From NCBI GenBank assembly GCA_000750105.3, contig JPHH03000072.1, positions 62,001 through 126,000 on the forward strand: a DNA stretch of 64,000 bases, in the 5' to 3' direction. This DNA comes from Tolypocladium sp. Sup5 PDA-1 (lineage: Eukaryota; Ascomycota; Sordariomycetes; Hypocreales; Ophiocordycipitaceae). Position 1 is the stretch's first letter; the number at the start of each line of letters is the position of its first letter. The position numbers and the translations under genes were made by a program. The notes below the pieces were generated by a model. The model was not told the origin of the DNA. It saw only the letters and a list, made by a program, of their open reading frames with translations, and did no database searches. Below, piece by piece: positions 31,937 through 41,987 of this stretch.

Positions 31937-32382
31937 GCTAGAATGCCATAGATGCGATTTAGGGGCACCTTAGTTACAGTCAACGTCGGCACGAGTGCAA
32001 AAGTGCTGCGAAGGATGTGCAGCACTTCTCTCATCGGATGATGTGCTCCAGCGCAGCAAGGCATGTTATTATTATTAAGCCTCCATAGCCCAGCCCCACA
32101 CGCGCCCCGACTCTCCCACCTTCAACAGCTGCCGACCTCCACCTCCCCTCCCTACAGCTGTCAACCCGCGACGGGAACCCCCAAGCTCTAGGAAATACAA
32201 GAAGCCATGGACCCTGAAGCCTCCGTCCTGTTCCGATACTCTTGATCGTGTGCGCGCTTCTGCCGGGCCTCCCTTCTCGTCATCTGCCACGATGAGTCCC
32301 CTCACTGACCAGACGTACGGAGTAGCGCCCGTCGCAACGTGACGCCGTTGTCACAGCTCCCGAGCGACCCTTTCCAGGAGTC
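31937..32382. promoter_or_regulatory. Divergent promoter region
   Basis: The spacer between divergent start codons of the dioxygenase and the ABC transporter contains a GTACGGAGTA motif near 32316. No gene was seen in it. Confidence 0.4.
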
Positions 32383-35300
32383 ATGCCTCTCCTGCGGTGC
32401 GACGGCCCTGCCTGGAGCGATGGGCGCGTCGCCAAGTGTGTCCAGCTCCATGTCCTGGGCTTTCTGGTCCCGTCGGTCGTTTGTGCTGTCTCTGTGGCCT
32501 TCTTGGTTGTTCGCCTGACGTGGAATCGACTCCGCACCTCGCGAGACCTTGGATACAAGCTGCTCGCCTCGTCGGCGCAAGCTGTCGCGCCTTCAAACGG
32601 CTATGATGGTGATGAAGACGAGGCAGAGAGCCACGAGCCAGATGAATTGGGTGAATACGCAGGCTTCGCGACCTCCTCAAGCCAGCCCCGATTCATCACA
32701 GGAGGCCGTCGCTTGTCCACCACCATCGAAGGACTCGCCCTCGCGACCGACATGGCCCTCAACGTTGCGCTCATCATCCTCGCATCGCGGTCTGGCCACG
32801 ACTATTCCCAGACCCCTTCGTCACTCGTCGCCATTCTGTCTTCCGCCTACATGCTGTCATTGGTACTGTTACGCGCGTGGGTTGGCGAAGCCTCCCCCGG
32901 TCTGTTCTCTACCCTGAGGTCTCATTCCGTGGCCATATACTCTGTGCAATGGCTCTGTACTCTCGTCAGCGCTTACTCCATCGTTGTCGAGCAAGTCGGA
33001 ATGCCGCATACAGAGGCGTCGCTGCTTCGAGTCGCCATCTTCACGATGCTCCTCCTGCTCCACGCGACCGCCTCCAGACGCTTGACAAAGCCTTTGTGCG
33101 ATAATGACATGGATCTGTTTGCCCAGCCCGCGCCCGAAGAAACCGCAAGCCTCGCGTCCCGCTTGACGCTGTCCTGGGTAGCCAGTCTCGTCTGGCAGGG
33201 GTATAGCACAACCCTCGAGTCTCACGATCTGTGGGATCTCTCGCGAGATCAAAAGTCCGCGAAACTTGCGCCGTCTTTCCGGGAGATGGCTTCTGCGACT
33301 GTGCCGCTTCTCCGAAGACTTTTCAAGTACTTCAAGGGGGGGATTCTACTGCAGGGATGTTGGGCAGCCCTCATGAGCGTGATGCTCTACATTCCGGCGC
33401 AGCTGCTCCGCGGCATTCTCAGATACATCGAGTCGCCAGCCACGATGCGAGCGAGCACAGCCTGGCTCTTCATCGTCGGGCTCCTCGTCTCAGGCCTCTT
33501 GACAGGTCTCGCAGACGCGCAGTGCGAATGGACTGGTCTCAAGGTCGGCGCCAAGCTCAAGGGCATCCTCATCGGCGAAATCTACGCCAAAACCTTGCGA
33601 CGCAAGATGACGCCCGCGCCTCCCAAGGGCAAAAGCCCAGACGACTCCACGAAGCAGCATACAGCGCAGCACGCCAGCGACGGCTCCGTCCTCAATCTCA
33701 TGGCGGTTGACGTGGCCATTGTCACCGATGTCAGCGCATACCTGCACCTCCTCTGGGTCAGCGTCCCCGGGCAAGTTATCATCGCGACGTGCATGCTGTA
33801 CAGCATCCTGGGCGTCAGCGGCATCTTCGGCGTCATGTTCATGGTTGCGCTGCTTCCTGTGTACGCCTTCCTGTCGAAACGCCAAGCAGGGGCACAGCAC
33901 CAGGCTCTGGGAGCTGCAGACACCCGTGTGCAAACGACCACGGAGCTCATCTCCAGCGTTCGCCTCATCAAGTACTACGCGTGGGAGGCGTGCTTCCAGC
34001 GGCGCGTCTCCAAGCTGCGGCAGGAAGAACTCAAGAAACTGCGTTCGCGGTTTATATGGTGGTCCGCCTCCATGACGGCATGCTACTCGATGCCGCTGAT
34101 CATTACGATCGTGACGCTGTTCTTCTATACCGTCGTCGCAGGAAACCCGCTCAAGGCATCGGTTGCCTTTCCCGCGCTGGCCGTCTTTGCCGTGCTGCGC
34201 GTGCCGCTGGACAGAGTCTCTGATATGCTATCAATCGTCCTCCAGGCTCATGTGTCCATTGTTAGGATCAACAAGTTCTTGGACGAGAGCGAAACAGACA
34301 AATACCTCCAGCTGTCCCCGTCGCAAGACGACACAATCGGCTTCGAAGGCGACACGATCGGTTTTGAAGGCGCCACATTCAAGTGGTTGGGGGACGACCC
34401 GAAGCGAAGCCACAACGAAACCGACCCCCTTCTGGACCCTCCGCCTCCGTTCCGCCTCCGCAATCTTCGGATCAAGTTCTTCTCTGGGGGGTTAAACGTC
34501 GTTATTGGGCACAGCGGCGCAGGAAAATCTTCTCTGCTACTCGCACTGCTGGGAGAGATGGAGCTGCTGAATGGGCGCGTTCACCTGCCTTTGGACGAAG
34601 TGTGCGAACCACGCCGCTTCGCGGGCCATCCATTCAGTCTGTCTAAGACGGCAGCATATTGTCCGCAGGTGCCGTGGATTCAGAACAAGACCGTCCGAGC
34701 AAACATCATGTTTGGCCTCCCCTTCGACTACCAGCGGTACAAGGCCATCCTTCACGCCGTCGCCTTGATACCAGATCTGCCTACGCTACACAGGGGCGAT
34801 CTGACACTAGCGGGAGAGAACGGCGCCTGTCTCTCTGTGGGCCAGAGGCAGCGAGTCGCGCTGGCCAGGGCCCTTTACAGCCGTGCCGAGTACGTCCTCC
34901 TGGATGACTGCCTCAGCGCTCTTGATGCTGCGACTGCGAAGCATGTCTTTGTCCACGGAATTAGGGGGCCGCTTATGGACGGGCGGACTTGCATTCTCGC
35001 CACGCACCAGGTCCGGCTGGTGATTCCGTACTGCGATCACGCCATCTCCCTGGAAGATGGAAAGATTAGGGCTCAAGGCACGCCCGCGGCGCTTGTCGCT
35101 GCGCGTGTCCTCTCGACCGATATCCTGACGAATGCCGAGGACTTATTCGGCGCTTCCGACTCGGAGAGCGTGGCACACACGAATGATAATCAGGAGTCTG
35201 ATGATCGATTTCTACACAAAAACTTCTCCAGGGCGCCGACGTCGAAAGACAAAGAGACTAGCCGCGACTACGAGGAGGACAAGTTCACCGGTGCAGTCAG

Positions 35301-37053
35301 CTGGCCTGCCGTCAAGCTGTACATGTCGTCCATGGGCCGGTTCCCCTACTGGCTGGTGATTCTGTGCGCGTTTGCTTCTCAGCAGGTTATGGCCCTCGGA
35401 CTGAACCTCTGGATCAAAGAGTGGGCGCGACAGGATGGCGTTTCAAGCCCAGAGCAGGGGTACTATCTCGGCATCTACGCTGCCATGGCGGCCGCGTTCG
35501 TTCTTCTCTCCTTTTCACGAGACGCGATTACGTTTTACGGTTCCATGAGGGCGTCCAAGAGCATCCACGAGCGCTTCTTGTCCTCGATATTCCACGCCAA
35601 GTTCCGCTTCTTCGACCGCACTCCGATCGGCCAAATCACGAATCGCTTCGCCAATGACATCCAGACCATGGACCAGGAGCTGTCGCCATATTGTGTCAGT
35701 GCGCTCCAGATCCTGGCCAACCTCGTCATGGTGATTACGCTCATCTCGGCCATCCTGCCGGCCTTCCTGCTGGTTGCGGTGGTCATCTGCCTGGCTTATG
35801 CGGCCATCGGCGCCTTGTACATCAGCTCGGCACGGGACCTTAAGCGCATCACGGCTGTTGAGCGATCACCCCTGTACCAGCACTTTGGGGAAACGCTTTC
35901 GGGGAACGTGAGCATCCGTGCCTATGGACAGGTGGCGACGTTTACTGAGCAGGGCTACGACTTGACGGACAACTACAACCGGCCGAATATTCTCCTTGGC
36001 GCCAGCAGGGAGTGGCTGACATTTCGCGTCACCTGTCTAAGTGCAGCCATATCGTTTATGACGGGGGCGTTTGTACTCTGGGGCAGAGACGCTATCAGTG
36101 TCGGAGCAGCCGGTCTGGTACTCACCTATGCGATGACATTTACGGAGAATGTCTTGTTCTTTGTCCAGCTCTACGCCCTAGGTCAGCAGAGTTTCAACTC
36201 GGTGGAACGCATCAAGGAGTACATGGACGTTGAACAGGAGCCAGCGGAGCCGGTCAAGGAACTGCCAGAACCGACATACTCCTGGCCCCAGCGAGGGAAT
36301 ATCCGTTTCCGCAACTTTGCCACGCGTTACGGGCCGGATCAGGAGCCTGTGTTGAACCACCTTGATCTCGAGATTGAAAGAGGCCGACGCGTCGCCATCG
36401 TGGGACGAACGGGCGCCGGCAAGAGTACTCTGGGGATGGCGCTGATCCGGGGGCTAGAAGCATCAGAGGGGCTGATTGAGCTCGATAGTATCGACATTGC
36501 GTCTCTCAGGCTCGACGTGCTTCGTCGGTTGGTGACGGTCATACCGCAGGACCCGATCATGTTCAAGGGCAGTCTCCGCGAGAACCTCGACCCCGAGGTG
36601 CGGTACTCGGACGCGGAGATACATGAGGTCCTGCAAAGCGTCCGCCTGTCGCGCGTCCTGCCCTCGCTCGACCTGGACGGCCCCGTGCCGGCGCTCTCCC
36701 AGGGCCAGCGCCAGCTCGTCTGCATCGCGCGCGCCCTCTTGCGCAAGTCGCTCGTGCTCGTGCTCGACGAGGCCACCGCGTCCATCGACCCCGAAACCGA
36801 CCAGCTCATCCAGACGACCCTACGCGATAGCATCGCCGCGGGGACGACGGTCATGACCATCGCGCACCGCCTGCCCGCCATCGCCGACTACGACCGCGTC
36901 GTCGTCCTGGCCGCCGGGCGCGTCGTCGAGGACGGGCCGCCGGGGGAGCTGCTGGAGAAGGACGAGGAGGACGGGGACGCCGTCTTCAGGAACATGTGCG
37001 TCCAGTCGGGCGAGGTGCAGCTCGTCGAGCGCCTCGCAGGCCTGAGGAGGTAG
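32383..37053 (+). CDS. ABCC-type full ABC transporter
   Basis: This is one intronless frame of 1556 residues. The order is an N-terminal membrane domain (TMD0-like, residues 20-230), TMD1, NBD1, TMD2, NBD2, the MRP/Ybt1 arrangement. NBD1 has Walker A 'GHSGAGKSS' (709), signature 'LSVGQRQRVALARAL' (817) and Walker B 'YVLLDDCLSALD' (837-848). NBD2 has Walker A 'GRTGAGKST' (1341), signature 'LSQGQRQLVCIARAL' (1438) and Walker B 'LVLVLDEATASID' (1457). NBD1 has Asp in place of the catalytic Glu, as usual for ABCC proteins, so NBD2 is the main ATPase site. A 7-residue duplication lies just before NBD1. Probable role: export or vacuolar import of organic anions or conjugates. Confidence 0.93.
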   Translation: MPLLRCDGPAWSDGRVAKCVQLHVLGFLVPSVVCAVSVAFLVVRLTWNRLRTSRDLGYKLLASSAQAVAPSNGYDGDEDEAESHEPDELGEYAGFATSSSQPRFITGGRRLSTTIEGLALATDMALNVALIILASRSGHDYSQTPSSLVAILSSAYMLSLVLLRAWVGEASPGLFSTLRSHSVAIYSVQWLCTLVSAYSIVVEQVGMPHTEASLLRVAIFTMLLLLHATASRRLTKPLCDNDMDLFAQPAPEETASLASRLTLSWVASLVWQGYSTTLESHDLWDLSRDQKSAKLAPSFREMASATVPLLRRLFKYFKGGILLQGCWAALMSVMLYIPAQLLRGILRYIESPATMRASTAWLFIVGLLVSGLLTGLADAQCEWTGLKVGAKLKGILIGEIYAKTLRRKMTPAPPKGKSPDDSTKQHTAQHASDGSVLNLMAVDVAIVTDVSAYLHLLWVSVPGQVIIATCMLYSILGVSGIFGVMFMVALLPVYAFLSKRQAGAQHQALGAADTRVQTTTELISSVRLIKYYAWEACFQRRVSKLRQEELKKLRSRFIWWSASMTACYSMPLIITIVTLFFYTVVAGNPLKASVAFPALAVFAVLRVPLDRVSDMLSIVLQAHVSIVRINKFLDESETDKYLQLSPSQDDTIGFEGDTIGFEGATFKWLGDDPKRSHNETDPLLDPPPPFRLRNLRIKFFSGGLNVVIGHSGAGKSSLLLALLGEMELLNGRVHLPLDEVCEPRRFAGHPFSLSKTAAYCPQVPWIQNKTVRANIMFGLPFDYQRYKAILHAVALIPDLPTLHRGDLTLAGENGACLSVGQRQRVALARALYSRAEYVLLDDCLSALDAATAKHVFVHGIRGPLMDGRTCILATHQVRLVIPYCDHAISLEDGKIRAQGTPAALVAARVLSTDILTNAEDLFGASDSESVAHTNDNQESDDRFLHKNFSRAPTSKDKETSRDYEEDKFTGAVSWPAVKLYMSSMGRFPYWLVILCAFASQQVMALGLNLWIKEWARQDGVSSPEQGYYLGIYAAMAAAFVLLSFSRDAITFYGSMRASKSIHERFLSSIFHAKFRFFDRTPIGQITNRFANDIQTMDQELSPYCVSALQILANLVMVITLISAILPAFLLVAVVICLAYAAIGALYISSARDLKRITAVERSPLYQHFGETLSGNVSIRAYGQVATFTEQGYDLTDNYNRPNILLGASREWLTFRVTCLSAAISFMTGAFVLWGRDAISVGAAGLVLTYAMTFTENVLFFVQLYALGQQSFNSVERIKEYMDVEQEPAEPVKELPEPTYSWPQRGNIRFRNFATRYGPDQEPVLNHLDLEIERGRRVAIVGRTGAGKSTLGMALIRGLEASEGLIELDSIDIASLRLDVLRRLVTVIPQDPIMFKGSLRENLDPEVRYSDAEIHEVLQSVRLSRVLPSLDLDGPVPALSQGQRQLVCIARALLRKSLVLVLDEATASIDPETDQLIQTTLRDSIAAGTTVMTIAHRLPAIADYDRVVVLAAGRVVEDGPPGELLEKDEEDGDAVFRNMCVQSGEVQLVERLAGLRR
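34330..34371 (+). repeat. Tandem 21-nt duplication in ABC transporter
   Basis: Two adjacent 21-nt units, differing at a few third positions, both encode DTIGFEG. They sit in the linker just before NBD1 and give DTIGFEGDTIGFEG in the protein. Confidence 0.8.
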
Positions 37054-37698
37054 TGGATCCTCGGCCTGTACCGCGACCCGCCCCTGGGAGTGTGGTCCGG
37101 GACGCAGGGGAATAGGATCCTGGAAGTGCACAACAGGAGCAGGTACGCGTATGGCCTCGAGGGGATGATATGAGGGTCATTTGCGGTGGGACATCTGGAT
37201 ACCCCGTTCAAGTGCTGAACCGAGGGGTTGGAAGCCGAGACAGCTGGGATAATGGATAATGGGATAGTCGGGGAAATGTTGGAGTAGCTGTACAATTTAC
37301 GACACAACGAATGACGAGGAATGTCGATCAATGCAAGGAAAACGCCAATTCGTTCACTCGCCTTGAATTGATTGACAAAGACAAAAAGCACCGATGCTGT
37401 TGTCGATGAAAGACTAATAATATGCCAAGAACAGTGTTCGTCGCCACATCGGGAGGTCGGAGAAACCAAACTCCACTCCACCCGCGGTTGTTGCCGTGCC
37501 AGGAAATTTATCCAGAAAGTCACCTCCAGCAGCTCAGCTCAGCAGCCTCAGCTCCATCACCACCACGAGCTCCAGCATCCGGACCAGCACCGCCGCAGCG
37601 CGCATTCCATCCCCGGCCTCGGTCCCTGCCATCTCTCCCGAGGGTGCAGCGCCTCTCCCTCTCCCTCTCTCTCCTCGTCCTTCTCGCCGCCCGCAGCC
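37054..37698. other. Intergenic, 5' region of Nup53 gene
   Basis: 3' flank of the ABC gene, then a CT/CAG-rich leader just before the ATG at 37699. No gene was seen. Confidence 0.5.
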
Positions 37699-39081
37699 AT
37701 GGCGCCTCTCATCCTCCACAATGTGCCCGACGACGAGTGCTACATCGGCGACGACGGCGTCAAGCGGCCCTACGCCATGATCTTCAACCAGTGCGCTTCC
37801 TTCCTTCTCCATCCTCAGTCCGTTGCTGCTTAGGGTTGGCTGACCGTGAGACTCCCCAGACACGACGGCCACGCCGGCACCGCGCGGTCACGACGCAGCG
37901 TCGCCGAGTCGGGCTCCTTTGGCAAATCCACGCGCCGCTCCCGCTCACGAACCGGCACGCCCGCGCGCGGCGCCCGCGAGAACCCGACGCTCGCCGCCGC
38001 AGACCGGCTCTTCGGCGACTGGGTCTCCAACCAGGCCGCGCCCCCGCTGCAGCGCAAGAACAGCAGCAGCGGCAGCCAGCAGCAGCAGAACCAGGGCCAG
38101 AGCCCAGACGACGCCGCGCCCCAGCGCATCCCCAAGTCGCACCCCGTCGAGATGGTCCTCCGCGGCTACCGCGCCGCGTCGCAGCAGTACGCCGCCCTCG
38201 CGCACTACGAGGCCCTCGCGGGGGTCATCCTCGAGGACTACCCGCGCGACCCGCCCGTCACGCAGCGCCGCTACAAGTCGGGGCTGCGCGATCCGGCCTT
38301 CACGCGCCGCCGCGCGCTGGGCCCCGAGGAGCGCGCGCTCGTGAACCGCGCCGACGGCGGCGAGCACTGGGTCAAGGTGACGTTTGAGAGCGCCGAGGCG
38401 GCGAGCGCGGCCGTCTACGCGAGCCCCCAGCGCGTGCTGGGCTACCTGGTGTTTGCGGAGCCGTACCGCGGGATACCGCCCGCCAGGGACGAGGCCTGCC
38501 CGGACGTGGACAGCCTCGAGGCCGAGCACGAGCGGTCGCACAGCATGCCCGCCGCTGCTGTTGGCGGCGGCAGCACGCCTCGCAGGAAGAGCGTGGGCAA
38601 CGGCGGCGGAATGCCGACCATGTTCAAGAGCCGCCTCCTCGACCTCTCGCCGCCCGACTCGCGGACCTCGAGCCAGACCATGGACACGGCGACCATGTCC
38701 CCCTCGCACGCGTCCTCCGCCACCATAACAGAGCTGGCCGCCTTCCCGACGACGACGACGACGACCTCGAGCGCCGAGCCCCTGGAGATGCAAGCCGAGG
38801 ACAGCATCTTCTGCCGCCGCATCCCCACGGCCCGCCGCGCGCGCCTCCTGCCCGCCGAGCAGGCCCTCCTCCCGCAGCAGTCGGTCCTGCAGCGCTTCGT
38901 CGGCGCCATCCCCTTCATCAAGTGGTTCAGCGGCAGCATGATCGGCAACGAGGTCCCGCGCACCGAGACGGGCGACTTCGACTGGGGCCGCGCGAGCCTC
39001 TACTGGAAGATCATCTGGTGGCTCGATGCCACGTTTGGGCTGTTCAAGGGCGACGTGTACAACATGGACAAGGACGACTAG
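37699..39081 (+). CDS. NUP53: Nucleoporin Nup53-like protein
   Basis: Two exons, 37699-37790 and 37860-39081, give 437 residues. The N terminus starts 'MAPLILHNVPDDECYIGDDG'. A Nup35/Nup53-type RRM lies in the middle, with 'GGEHWVKVTFESAEAASAAV' then 'ASPQRVLGYLVFAEPYRGIP'. Low-complexity Ser/Thr-rich sequence follows, and a C-terminal amphipathic segment contains 'RFVGAIPFIKWFSGSMIGN' and 'LYWKIIWWLDATFGL'. Nup53 binds Nup170/Nic96 in the inner ring of the nuclear pore, and its C-terminal helix touches the nuclear membrane. FG motifs are few. The frames seen on the opposite strand are shadows. It is convergent with the Ivy1-like gene across 432 bp. Confidence 0.75.
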
Positions 39082-39513
39082 GGAACTGACTGAGCATTCA
39101 TTGTGCGTATTGTCATGTTGTCCCGAGCGATTCACGAGTTTGACGAGCGGCGCGAAAGGGGTTGCCGCGGCAGGCCAGGATATTTTCGACGGTATACTTT
39201 CACATGGAACGGCGTTGGGGGGCGTCCTAGACATTTTGCAAGGTCAGCGGGAGAGGCTGCAACAAAGCCCCAAGGCTGGGCCGAGTTTAGTTGTTCATCA
39301 AGCTGGGCCCGCTACAAGAAATGCTGTACATGGCTCGAGCGACGCACAAGGTATCTATCCAATACAAAAAGACAAAGGGGGCAGGCAATCAAATGGCCCC
39401 CGAACCAACCAACAAGAGTGTCCGTCTGCCAAGAGAAACGTGAAGGAGAAAACAGGCTATCAATACCGCCACGCACCAGTGGTCAAACGCCGGACAAAGT
39501 GTTGATACAAGTT
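39082..39513. other. Intergenic between convergent genes
   Basis: Shared 3' region of the Nup53 and Ivy1-like genes. No gene was seen. Confidence 0.5.
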
Positions 39514-41040
39514 CTACTCGCGCGCGGCCAGCTCGTCGCCGTCGGGCAGCGCAGCCGCCGGCGCGATCCCGTCCGTAACGGGCCCAGGTGAGGAAGCGCT
39601 GCTCCGGGCCATTGGGGACTGTGATCTCTTCCGTCCGCGGTCTGGGTGCGCCTCTGGGTGCGCCTCTGGGTGCGCCTCTGGGTGCGCCTCTGGGTGCGCC
39701 TCCTCTTCTTCTTGTCGTTCTTGCCGCGCCAGTACCTCGTCGTCCTGCTTATCCTCCGTGTCGTGCTCTTGTGAGCTGTCGGCGTTGTTCTCCTGTGCGT
39801 CGTCGCGGGCCGAGGCCTCGGCCATGGCGCCGAGCGAGTCAAACGTCACGTCGGCGGGTATGCGGCGGATGGGCTGCGGCGAAAACGGGCGGGCGTTGCG
39901 CGGGCGGTTGAAGTCGGCGGAGAAGACGCCGTCCGCATCGCCCCCGCCGCCAGAGAGCTTCGCCTCGTTGGCCGCGGCCACGGCCGTCAGCGACTGGTAG
40001 CGGTCGCCGTCCATAGCGAGGAGGCTGTCGCCGCGGGCGTGGCCGTGGTTGTGGCCGGTGCGGGACGCGGCGTCGGACATGGCGGAGTCGGCGAGGATGC
40101 TCTTGGGCGGGAGGATGGAGAAGAGCTTAGCCGCCTCGCCGGATCCCGTCGCGCCAGAGGCATGCCCGCCGGCGTCGTCCATCGCAAACAGGTCCTGGCC
40201 CTTTTCGAGCAGGTCGTCGAGCCCGCCGCCGCTCCAGCCCTTGCGCGCCAGGCCCTCGAAGATGTCCACCTCGGCCCGCACCAGGCTGCAGCTCGCGTCG
40301 ACGATGCGCCCGCTCGTCTCCTGGCTCTCCCGCAGCAGCGTGCGCGCGTGGTCGGCGTGCAGCGTCGTCAGGCCGTCGAGCTTGCCCGTCAGCTCGACCA
40401 GGTGGGCCCGGAAGCGCGCGACGTCCCTCCGGCGCTGCTTGTGCAGCTTGAGGCCCTCCTTCTCGAGGCGCTTGACCTCCCTGCTCTGCGCGCGGATCTT
40501 GTCCTGGTAGGTGGCCTCCTCGTCGTCGATGACCGTCTGCCACTTGTCGAGGTCGTGCAGCAGGGGCACCTCGAAGGAGCGGTAGACGGTCTCGGAGAGG
40601 ATCTGCTGGTGGTTGGCGACGAGGTGGTGCACGCCGGCCGCGGAGAGCAGCGTGTCGGCCGTGCAGGCGCCGCGCGCGGTGGTGAAGCTGGCCGTCATGC
40701 TCGCGCTGGCGGGGCCGATGGGCTCGGCGCGGGCCTCCTTGAGGCGGGCGCAGGCCTCGAGCGCGGAGCCAAAGGAGGAGGCGGCGGTGGACAGCGAGGC
40801 GAGGGCGAGGCGGTAGGCCTTGGCCGACGCGAGGAGGTCCGCGTAGGCGTCCTGCGAGCGCTCGAGGTCGGCCTTTTTGAGGACGGCGTGGGCGGGCGGC
40901 GGGGCGGGCGGCAGCGGGAGGTTGAACTGGGAGATGGGGTTCGCGGTCGAGGCGATGGAGTAGACGGGGGAGCTCGGGACGGGCGGCAGCTGGGACGGCG
41001 TCGGCGTGGCCGGCCGCGACGGCTCTTCAGGCGAGGCCAT
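39514..41040 (-). CDS. IVY1: Ivy1-like BAR-domain protein
   Basis: Intronless, 508 residues from the ATG at 41038-41040; an in-frame ATG at 41145 would add 35 residues. Residues of about 50-300 form a long helical, coiled-coil-rich domain: 'LERSQDAYADLLASAKAYRL', 'LHDLDKWQTVIDDEEATYQD', 'REVKRLEKEGLKLHKQRRRD', then 'ESQETSGRIVDASCSLVRAE'. This fits the inverse-BAR-type domain of yeast Ivy1, a vacuolar phospholipid-binding protein that works with Ypt7 and Vps33. The last 200 residues are acidic and disordered, with five copies of an Ala-His-Pro-Glu/Asp tetrapeptide encoded by a 12-bp tandem repeat. Confidence 0.7.
   Translation of the reverse strand: MASPEEPSRPATPTPSQLPPVPSSPVYSIASTANPISQFNLPLPPAPPPAHAVLKKADLERSQDAYADLLASAKAYRLALASLSTAASSFGSALEACARLKEARAEPIGPASASMTASFTTARGACTADTLLSAAGVHHLVANHQQILSETVYRSFEVPLLHDLDKWQTVIDDEEATYQDKIRAQSREVKRLEKEGLKLHKQRRRDVARFRAHLVELTGKLDGLTTLHADHARTLLRESQETSGRIVDASCSLVRAEVDIFEGLARKGWSGGGLDDLLEKGQDLFAMDDAGGHASGATGSGEAAKLFSILPPKSILADSAMSDAASRTGHNHGHARGDSLLAMDGDRYQSLTAVAAANEAKLSGGGGDADGVFSADFNRPRNARPFSPQPIRRIPADVTFDSLGAMAEASARDDAQENNADSSQEHDTEDKQDDEVLARQERQEEEEAHPEAHPEAHPEAHPEAHPDRGRKRSQSPMARSSASSPGPVTDGIAPAAALPDGDELAARE
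39642..39701. repeat. 12-bp minisatellite, five copies
   Basis: Five perfect tandem copies of CTGGGTGCGCCT lie within the coding sequence of the Ivy1-like gene. On the minus strand they encode the repeated Glu-Ala-His-Pro tetrapeptide. Confidence 0.95.
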
Positions 41041-41987
41041 CGTGGCCCGGGGCGGTGGTGTCCGTGACCGGGGCTCGGGACGGATCGAGACGGAGCTGCG
41101 GGTCACAGCAGTTGATTGACGCGCCTGGCCGTGGCTAGTGCGCATCAGGCGCAGCGACGTTGGCCAAGGAGCAGGCGAATGCGGGCGCAACAGCCGGCGT
41201 TGGACCTGCGCGGGCTCGTGAAGCGTCACAGGGCCAGAGTGCCTGCAGCGCGCGTCACGCCACGTTGATGATCGTCAGGGTGGCCCAGTGATGGCGTTCA
41301 TGCGCACGCGGCCCTTCCAACCGTCGACGGACTGGAGTTAATACTGGACCCTCCAAAGGCGGTGAGCGGCAACGTGGGGTCGGGTGGCAGAACCCATCCT
41401 CCACCAGCATTTCAGTGAGCGCGCCCCCTGAGAACGTCCCCCGCAGGGCGAGACAGACTCCTTTCAATCCCACGCCGCATCATATCGAGCCTCACGTTTG
41501 CCCATCGTCGCCGGCGCCTACTAATCCTCCTTGCCATTGCCCATGTCGGCCGCTGCAAATCCAAGTCTCCCGGCGCCTACCCAGGGTCCAGGCAAGTTTC
41601 TGAGTCTCGGCAGCGCGGGCATCGCGTGCCAGCTGAGCGCACACGTCGCTGTCAAAAAGGTCCGCCCTGGATGGCGATGCCTGTAAGGCCACTTGCGACG
41701 AGGATCCATCATCCTTCTCGGCGACAGCTACGGTTGGCTCCCATGGCCTACTGGGTTGCTGCCATCGCTGGACCATTCAACGGGGCTCGCTGTAGAGATG
41801 GTCCTCCTCACGGGTCGACATGCATGATGCATGTAGGTCATGGCCCAGAGTGTATTTGTTTCGTGTCGTGCAAAGTACATCTATGCAATTCCCTCTAAGA
41901 AGCCAAAGCTCATGAGACGTCACTTTTCGTCCTCGCCGTCGTCCACGGTCCAACCCAACGCCCGCGCTCGTAAATGCCCGTGTAGGT
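41041..41987. other. Intergenic, no gene seen
   Basis: 5' flank of the Ivy1-like gene and 3' flank of the thioesterase gene. No frame is convincing. Confidence 0.5.

Noticed and set aside
33121..33180. Possible intron within the ABC transporter
   Set aside because: The frame is continuous and the protein aligns in order with ABCC domains without a gap, so no intron is needed.
37945..39234. 429-residue frame opposite the Nup53 gene
   Set aside because: Shadow of a GC-rich coding region, with Arg/Ala/Leu/His-rich random composition.
40039..41067. Long open frame (342 residues) opposite the Ivy1-like gene
   Set aside because: It is a GC-driven shadow; the amino-acid composition is Gly/Val/Arg/Glu repeats without motifs, while the minus strand has clear coding and homology.
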